Shown here: piece after piece, positions 59,454 through 64,000 of the stretch | Layout of the letters: each line of letters starts with the position of its first letter | Position numbering within the stretch: position 1 is the stretch's first letter | Origin: Bacillus sp. OV166 | GTDB taxonomy: Bacteria; Bacillota; Bacilli; Bacillales; Cytobacillaceae | DNA length: 64,000 nucleotides | Assembly: GCF_900177675.1 (NCBI RefSeq) | Contig: NZ_FXWM01000001.1 | Coordinates: forward strand, 1,249,001-1,313,000 | Direction: 5' to 3' | Program-made: the position numbers and the translations under genes | Notes under the pieces: generated by a model | Seen by the model: only the letters and a program-made list of their open reading frames with translations | The model's database searches: none | What the model was told of the DNA's origin: nothing

Positions 59454-59474
59454 AAAAGAACCTGCCTTTTTTTT
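59433..59474 (+). terminator. terminator between the reductase genes and the nre-like genes
   Basis: AAAAGGTACAGGT pairs with ACCTGCCTTTT with a small bulge and is followed by T. It overlaps the end of the 93-aa gene. The next ribosome site follows within a few bases, so some read-through into the regulators is likely. Confidence 0.75.
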
Positions 59475-59491
59475 ATAACCGGAGGTGCGGG

Positions 59492-60157
59492 ATGGATGTA
59501 TTAAATTCAAAACAGCAGATTAGCTCTTATATTATTCATTCCCAAGAGGAAGAAATAAAACGGATTGCCTTAGAGCTGCACGAAGGTGTTGGACAAAATC
59601 TATATAGTATTTTAACAGGCTTGCAGTTTATTGAATCAGGTGCAAAAGAGCCGCATATGAAAAGTTATGTCCGCGAAATGTCGCAGTTGATTGAAAAGAC
59701 CATTCAAGAAATTAGGCTTCTTTCGGTTGAATTGCATCCGCCTACCCTAACTACTCTTGGTTTACTACCAGCCATGAAGAGCTATATTAAGTTATATACA
59801 TCCACGTTTGGGATCCAAGTGGATTTAGATTCAACGGATGAAGAAAAGTGGATATCTGAAAAAAATAGGATCACGGTATTTCGTGTATGCCAGGAGGCAC
59901 TTGCCAATATTGCCAAGTATGCAGATACATCCAATGTAAAAATGAATTTTATTTGGTCAGAGCAAGAGCTGAAAATTTCCATTTATGATTTCGGCAGAGG
60001 GTTTCAACAGGACGAAAACAATTTCATTAATCCTTCATCAGGTATTGCGGGCATGAAAGAACGAATGCTTCTGACTGGCGGACAGTGTACCATTTCTTCT
60101 AAAATAGGAGAAGGAACATCCATAGTGCTAGCCCTTCCGTTAGTAAATAGGGATTAA
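59492..60157 (+). CDS. sensor-less NarL-type histidine kinase (NreB/DegS-like transmitter)
   Basis: A 221-residue HisKA_3-type kinase with the phospho-His H30 in RIALELHEGVGQNLYSIL and a HATPase domain (FRVCQEALANIAKYADTSNV, DFGRGF, GIAGMKERMLLTGG). Nothing but about 20 residues precedes the transmitter, so it must sense through a partner, perhaps the GAF protein encoded two genes later. It is paired with the NreC-like regulator 13 bp downstream. Ribosome site GGAGGTG. Confidence 0.87.
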   Translation: MDVLNSKQQISSYIIHSQEEEIKRIALELHEGVGQNLYSILTGLQFIESGAKEPHMKSYVREMSQLIEKTIQEIRLLSVELHPPTLTTLGLLPAMKSYIKLYTSTFGIQVDLDSTDEEKWISEKNRITVFRVCQEALANIAKYADTSNVKMNFIWSEQELKISIYDFGRGFQQDENNFINPSSGIAGMKERMLLTGGQCTISSKIGEGTSIVLALPLVNRD

Positions 60158-60170
60158 AGGGGAGTTAAGA

Positions 60171-60824
60171 GTGATAAAGATTCTATTGGTTGATGATCAT
60201 GCCGTAGTTAGAATGGGTTTAAAAATGCTTTTGAACACAAATCCTGAAATGGAAGTAATTGGTGAAGCATCAGAAGGTAATGAAGGAATCAAAAAAGCCT
60301 TGAAGTTAAAACCGGATGTCGTAGTCATGGATTTAAGTATGCCACATGGAAAAGACGGCTTATCGGCAACGACCGAATTAAAAAAGCTAAAGCCGGAAAT
60401 AAATATTTTGATTCTCACGATGCATGATGATGAAGAATACCTTTTTCGAGCAATTCAAGGGGGAGCTTCAGGCTGTATTTTAAAAAGCGCCCCACATGAT
60501 GAACTAATGTCAGCAATCGAATCAGTTGCAGTCGGGGATGCCTATTTACATCCATCTGCACAGAAGCGATTGATGGAAGAATATTTGAGTAGCGTAAAAC
60601 AAGATGGGAATGATACGTATAATCTTTTATCCGAGCGGGAGAAAGAAGTTCTAACACTTATTGCTAAAGGGTATTCCAATAAGGAAATTGCTGAACAGCT
60701 GGTAATCAGTGTAAAAACGGTCGAAACCCATAAAGGTAACTTGATGGAGAAACTCCAGATGAAAACCAGACCTGAGTTAGTGGAATACGCAGTTAGGAAA
60801 GGTTTATTAGGTTATGGTATTTAA
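60171..60824 (+). CDS. nreC: NarL/NreC-family response regulator
   Basis: A 217-residue regulator starting at GTG. Receiver: DDH near residue 8-10, phospho-Asp in VVVMDLSMPHGKDG (about 55), Lys in CILKSAPHDEL. A LuxR-type helix-turn-helix follows at about 150-205 (LLSEREKEVLTLIAKGYSNKEIAEQLVISVKTVETHKGNL). Flanked by two compatible kinases and an NreA-like protein; the likely targets are the nitrate reductase genes upstream. The symbol is by context and similarity. Confidence 0.85.
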   Translation: MIKILLVDDHAVVRMGLKMLLNTNPEMEVIGEASEGNEGIKKALKLKPDVVVMDLSMPHGKDGLSATTELKKLKPEINILILTMHDDEEYLFRAIQGGASGCILKSAPHDELMSAIESVAVGDAYLHPSAQKRLMEEYLSSVKQDGNDTYNLLSEREKEVLTLIAKGYSNKEIAEQLVISVKTVETHKGNLMEKLQMKTRPELVEYAVRKGLLGYGI

Positions 60825-60839
60825 GGAGAGTTACTTGGG

Positions 60840-61289
60840 ATGAAAGAGATTATGGAACTGCAAGAGGTTATCAAGGTTTGTGACAGTCTTATGGCTGTGG
60901 TAGGCTGCGAATTTGTAGCCTTGGCGTTGCAAAATGAAGTGGGCCCGGATGTTAGGTGGCATTATGCATCCGCCAATATAAATGATAAATACAAAAGAAT
61001 AACCGTCCGTTTCGGTAAAGGGATCGCGGGAAAAATAATCTCAAGCGGCAGTCCGATGATGATAACAGATTTTCCGAATGGAGTTATCGGAAAAGTAACA
61101 GATTATCCAATTATGCTTGCTGAAAAACTTGTTTCCTCCTATGCCGTCCCTTTATTTTTTAATGCTGTACCAAAAGGGGTTTTGCTCATTGGTAATAGAA
61201 GAACCACAACGTTTACTGAAGAAGATCAGCAGTATGTAAGAGAATCCGCTCAAGCCTTGGAACAGATATTAAAGGAGCAGATACTATGA
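60840..61289 (+). CDS. nreA: GAF-domain protein, NreA-like nitrate sensor
   Basis: A 149-residue single GAF domain protein (ITVRFGKGIAGKIISSGSPMMITDFPNG, KLVSSYAVPLFFNAVPKGVLLIGNR). In staphylococci NreA binds nitrate and restrains the kinase NreB. Size, domain and position between NreC-like and NreB-like genes fit. Nitrate binding itself is inferred. Confidence 0.8.
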   Translation: MKEIMELQEVIKVCDSLMAVVGCEFVALALQNEVGPDVRWHYASANINDKYKRITVRFGKGIAGKIISSGSPMMITDFPNGVIGKVTDYPIMLAEKLVSSYAVPLFFNAVPKGVLLIGNRRTTTFTEEDQQYVRESAQALEQILKEQIL

Positions 61290-61308
61290 AAGATGCAGGG
61301 GGATGCTA

Positions 61309-62370
61309 ATGGACAAGAAAATGGACCAGCCTGCAAATAATTTCGCAGATCTTGAGATAGAATTAAAAAAATCGATGCAAGAATTGGTAGATATAAAGTT
61401 TGCGCTAGATGAATCTTCTATTGTTGCCATCACAGATTCTCGGGGGATAATTACATATGTAAATGATCAATTTTGTCATATCTCGAAATATTCCAGAGAA
61501 GAACTCCTGGGTCAAGATCATCGAATTGTGAATTCCAGGTACCATTCAAAAGAATTTTTTAAAAAAATGTGGAGAACAATTGGTTCCGGCGAAGTCTGGA
61601 AAGGTGAAATTTGTAACAGAGCAAAAGATGGTACATATTATTGGATGGATACCACGATTGTCCCTTTTTTAAATGAAAAAGGAAAGCCTTATCAATACTT
61701 AGCGATTCGTTATGAGATCACCGAGCGAAAGCGAGTCGAACGAGAACTCCAAAACATGATGACAACCATCATCAATGTTCAAGAAGAAGAACGTAAGCGC
61801 TTGTCGCGTAATTTACACGATGGTATCGGTCAAAACCTTTATAGTCATTTAATAACGATCAATCGACTTCTTGCCGAAATGGATCATCCGCTTCTTTTGC
61901 AGATGCAAAAAGAAGCAACCCAGTTAATCGAAGAAATCCGCGAAATTTCATGGGAGCTGCGACCGTCGGTCTTAGATGACCTAGGCTTAGTACCAGCCAT
62001 TCGCTCATTTCTATCACGTTACTCTGATCACTATAATATTGATGTTTATTTTGAATGCGTGTTAAATCGCCGCTTGAACATCAGCATTGAACTTACGATT
62101 TACCGTATTATTCAGGAGGCGCTAACAAATATCCGAAAATATGCAGAAGTTACCGAAGCAACAGTGACTGTTAGAGAGCTGGATGATATCGTCCGGGTGA
62201 TGGTTGAGGACAAAGGAAAGGGTTTTGAGATTAAAAATCAATCCGTGGGTGTAGGTTTGTTTAGTATGGATGAGCGTGCTCGCTCTGTCGGAGGAGAACT
62301 ATTTATTAGTTCTTCCCCTGGGATGGGAACCAAACTTATCTTAGAAGTACCCATCTCTATTATAGAATAG
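61309..62370 (+). CDS. PAS-domain sensor histidine kinase, NreB-like
   Basis: A 353-residue cytoplasmic kinase: PAS/PAC domain (about 32-145), then a HisKA_3 transmitter with H170 in RLSRNLHDGIGQNLYSHL, and HATPase (YRIIQEALTNIRKYAEVTEA, DKGKGFEI, GLFSMDERARSVGG). Staphylococcal NreB holds an O2-labile 4Fe-4S cluster on four Cys of its PAS domain. Here the PAS has only two (QFCHIS and EICNRA), so the cofactor may be FAD or haem instead. The ATG at 61309 is about six bases after AGGGGG; 61303 is an alternative. Confidence 0.85.
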   Translation: MDKKMDQPANNFADLEIELKKSMQELVDIKFALDESSIVAITDSRGIITYVNDQFCHISKYSREELLGQDHRIVNSRYHSKEFFKKMWRTIGSGEVWKGEICNRAKDGTYYWMDTTIVPFLNEKGKPYQYLAIRYEITERKRVERELQNMMTTIINVQEEERKRLSRNLHDGIGQNLYSHLITINRLLAEMDHPLLLQMQKEATQLIEEIREISWELRPSVLDDLGLVPAIRSFLSRYSDHYNIDVYFECVLNRRLNISIELTIYRIIQEALTNIRKYAEVTEATVTVRELDDIVRVMVEDKGKGFEIKNQSVGVGLFSMDERARSVGGELFISSSPGMGTKLILEVPISIIE

Positions 62371-62372
62371 AA

Positions 62373-62407
62373 AAAGAACCAGGCAATGTTTTGCGCCTGG
62401 TTCTTTG
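62373..62407. terminator. bidirectional terminator between the nre-like genes and glnS
   Basis: AAAGAACCAGGC pairs perfectly with GCCTGGTTCTTT around a ten-base loop, with A/T runs on both sides. Confidence 0.88.
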
Positions 62408-62410
62408 CTG

Positions 62411-64000
62411 TTATATTTTAAAAGAACTTTTTAAGGAAACAATCCTGTTAAATACTAACTTATCGACTGTTGTTTCTTTGGGATCGACGTTGAAGTAACC
62501 GTGTCTAAAGAATTGGAATTTTTCCTGCGGTCTGCTTTCCTTCATGTTTGGTTCTACAAAACCTTGTAACACCTCAAGTGAATGTGGATTAACGTTATCA
62601 AGAAAGGATTTTTCAGCCCCATCAGCTTCATCGGCTGTATCCAAAATAAGCGGCTCATAAAGTCGGAATTCAGCTGGAACTGCATGAGCTGCTTCCACCC
62701 AATGAATGGTTCCTTTTACTTTTCTGCCTGTAAAACCTGTACCACTTTTTGTTTCAGGGTCATAGGTACAGCGCAGTTCGACGACCTTACCATTTGGATC
62801 TTTGACAACTTCTTCACATTTAATGAAATAAGCGTTTTTAAGGCGGACCTCATTGCCTGGGAATAGACGGAAATACTTCTTAGGTGGTTCCTCCATGAAG
62901 TCGTCTTGTTCAATATAGATTTCACGAGAGAATGGAATTTTCCTTGATCCCATCTCAGGATTTTCTGAATTGACTTCGGCATCAAGCAATTCAATTTGTC
63001 CTTCTGGATAATTCGTGATGACTACCTTTAATGGGTTGATTACGCCCATGGTACGAGGTGCTTTTAATTTCAAATCTTCACGGACAAAATGTTCAAGCAT
63101 TTGTGAATCAACTGCACCTGAACCCTTATGAACGCCAGTTTCACTGACAAAAGCACGAATCGATTCTGGGGTAAATCCTTTTCTTCTCATCCCGGAAATC
63201 GTCGGCATACGCGGATCATCCCAGCCATCAACAAATCCCTCGTCAACCAATTGCTTCAGCTTGCGTTTACTCATCACAGTATTGGTTACATTTAAGCGGC
63301 CAAATTCAATTTGTTGTGGGATGCTTTCCATTTCACAGTTTTCAACAATCCAATTATAAAGGGGGCGTTGATCCTCAAACTCAATCGTACAGATCGAATG
63401 CGTTACCCCTTCAATCGCATCTTCGAGTGGATGAGCAAATGCGTACATCGGATAAATGCACCATTTATCGCCCGTGTTATGATGTGTCGCATGAGCAATA
63501 CGGTAAATAACAGGATCACGTAAATTAATATTTGCTGATGACATATCAATCTTTGCCCGCAGGACCTTTTGACCGTTGTCGCACATACCATTTCGCATAT
63601 TTTCAAATAATTCAAGGTTTTCTTCTATGGAGCGATCGCGATAGGGGCTATTTTTGCCGGGCGCGGTAAGTGTTCCACGGTATTCACGAATTTCATCCGC
63701 TGACAGGTCATCAACATAGGCTAATCCTTTTTTAATTAAAAGAACCGCTCTCCTAAACATTTCTTCAAAATAATTCGATGCAAATAATAAGTTATCCCAT
63801 TCAAAACCTAACCATTTTACATCTTCTTTGATCGAATTTACATATTCGATATCTTCCTTTAACGGATTCGTATCGTCAAAGCGTAAATTGGTAAGCCCGT
63901 TAAATTCATCTGCCAAACCGAAATTGATTACAATCGATTTTGCATGTCCGATATGTAAATAACCGTTTGGCTCTGGCGGGAACCGAGTGACGATTTTGTT
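62411..64000 (-). CDS. glnS: glutaminyl-tRNA synthetase (5' end beyond the window)
   Basis: The frame is open to the right edge, so the N-terminus is missing; 529 residues are visible. The class I motif [12 protein letters not shown] is near the edge, the KMSKS loop appears as [11 protein letters not shown], and the GlnRS-specific [15 protein letters not shown] and C-terminal anticodon-binding beta-barrels ([30 protein letters not shown]) follow. It attaches glutamine to tRNA-Gln. Many Bacillaceae lack this gene and use Glu-tRNA amidotransferase, so its presence may reflect transfer. Transcribed convergently toward the nre-like genes. Confidence 0.93.
   Translation of the reverse strand, partial: NKIVTRFPPEPNGYLHIGHAKSIVINFGLADEFNGLTNLRFDDTNPLKEDIEYVNSIKEDVKWLGFEWDNLLFASNYFEEMFRRAVLLIKKGLAYVDDLSADEIREYRGTLTAPGKNSPYRDRSIEENLELFENMRNGMCDNGQKVLRAKIDMSSANINLRDPVIYRIAHATHHNTGDKWCIYPMYAFAHPLEDAIEGVTHSICTIEFEDQRPLYNWIVENCEMESIPQQIEFGRLNVTNTVMSKRKLKQLVDEGFVDGWDDPRMPTISGMRRKGFTPESIRAFVSETGVHKGSGAVDSQMLEHFVREDLKLKAPRTMGVINPLKVVITNYPEGQIELLDAEVNSENPEMGSRKIPFSREIYIEQDDFMEEPPKKYFRLFPGNEVRLKNAYFIKCEEVVKDPNGKVVELRCTYDPETKSGTGFTGRKVKGTIHWVEAAHAVPAEFRLYEPLILDTADEADGAEKSFLDNVNPHSLEVLQGFVEPNMKESRPQEKFQFFRHGYFNVDPKETTVDKLVFNRIVSLKSSFKI

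Overview
The window reads as the chromosome of an AT-rich, Gram-positive, endospore-forming-type Bacillaceae (Bacillus/Neobacillus-like). Reasons: strong AGGAGG ribosome sites, frequent TTG/GTG starts, lipoproteins with Gram-positive lipoboxes, intrinsic terminators after most units, and Bacillus-type loci (frl fructosamine operon, lytST, yfkAB, yugO-like channel, S-box riboswitch). I found 57 protein genes, one of them a 24-codon gene and two cut by the window edges. I saw no rRNA, tRNA, CRISPR array, insertion sequence or prophage.

Layout. 1-9664: small zinc-ribbon and unknown genes, an acyl-CoA dehydrogenase, a TPR-dynamin GTPase, an RtcB ligase, a D-2-hydroxyacid dehydrogenase and an MFS transporter with a leader terminator. 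9811-19408: a sigma-54 controlled acyl-CoA catabolic locus. A CBS-PAS-AAA+-Fis activator sits between two clear -24/-12 promoters, one driving a short-chain dehydrogenase and the other an acyl-CoA ligase/acyl-CoA dehydrogenase/thiolase/ligase/CoA-transferase operon. 19551-25272: RecQ, formate/nitrite transporter, YfkAB radical SAM protein, MFS transporter. 25497-29428: a SAM-I riboswitch ahead of a ribose-type ABC transporter, which suggests import of a methionine-salvage sugar. 29895-35830: a complete frlBONMD fructosamine operon convergent with its GntR-type regulator, without its own ATPase.

36002-46392: a split ThrE-type exporter, C39-like peptidase, a possibly structured non-coding stretch, a K+ channel, a DUF350/ATP-grasp/lipoprotein trio, a KinB-like kinase, and LytST next to a CstA-type carrier (46534-48327). 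48650-50065: an amino acid permease with two hairpins in its leader.

50253-54184 is the most novel part. A histidine kinase and an HD-GYP phosphodiesterase share the same unusual membrane sensor domain. The HD-GYP gene is translationally coupled to a 24-residue Trp/Cys-rich peptide gene. A hairpin follows, then a membrane zinc peptidase with an N-terminal PqqD-like (RiPP-recognition) domain. This looks like a small peptide maturation/export and sensing cassette that I cannot match to a named system.

54345-62370: a respiratory-looking nitrate reductase operon of Nas/Nap type (membrane cytochrome-like subunit, molybdopterin subunit, four-cluster ferredoxin, Tat-exported Rieske protein, three small accessory proteins). 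It is followed by an Nre-like oxygen/nitrate regulatory group with two histidine kinases around one response regulator and one GAF protein. The window ends in a 5'-truncated glutaminyl-tRNA synthetase gene, which is uncommon in Bacillaceae. Intergenic regions also carry two arrays of the same 21-bp repeat unit and two copies of a larger structured repeat.
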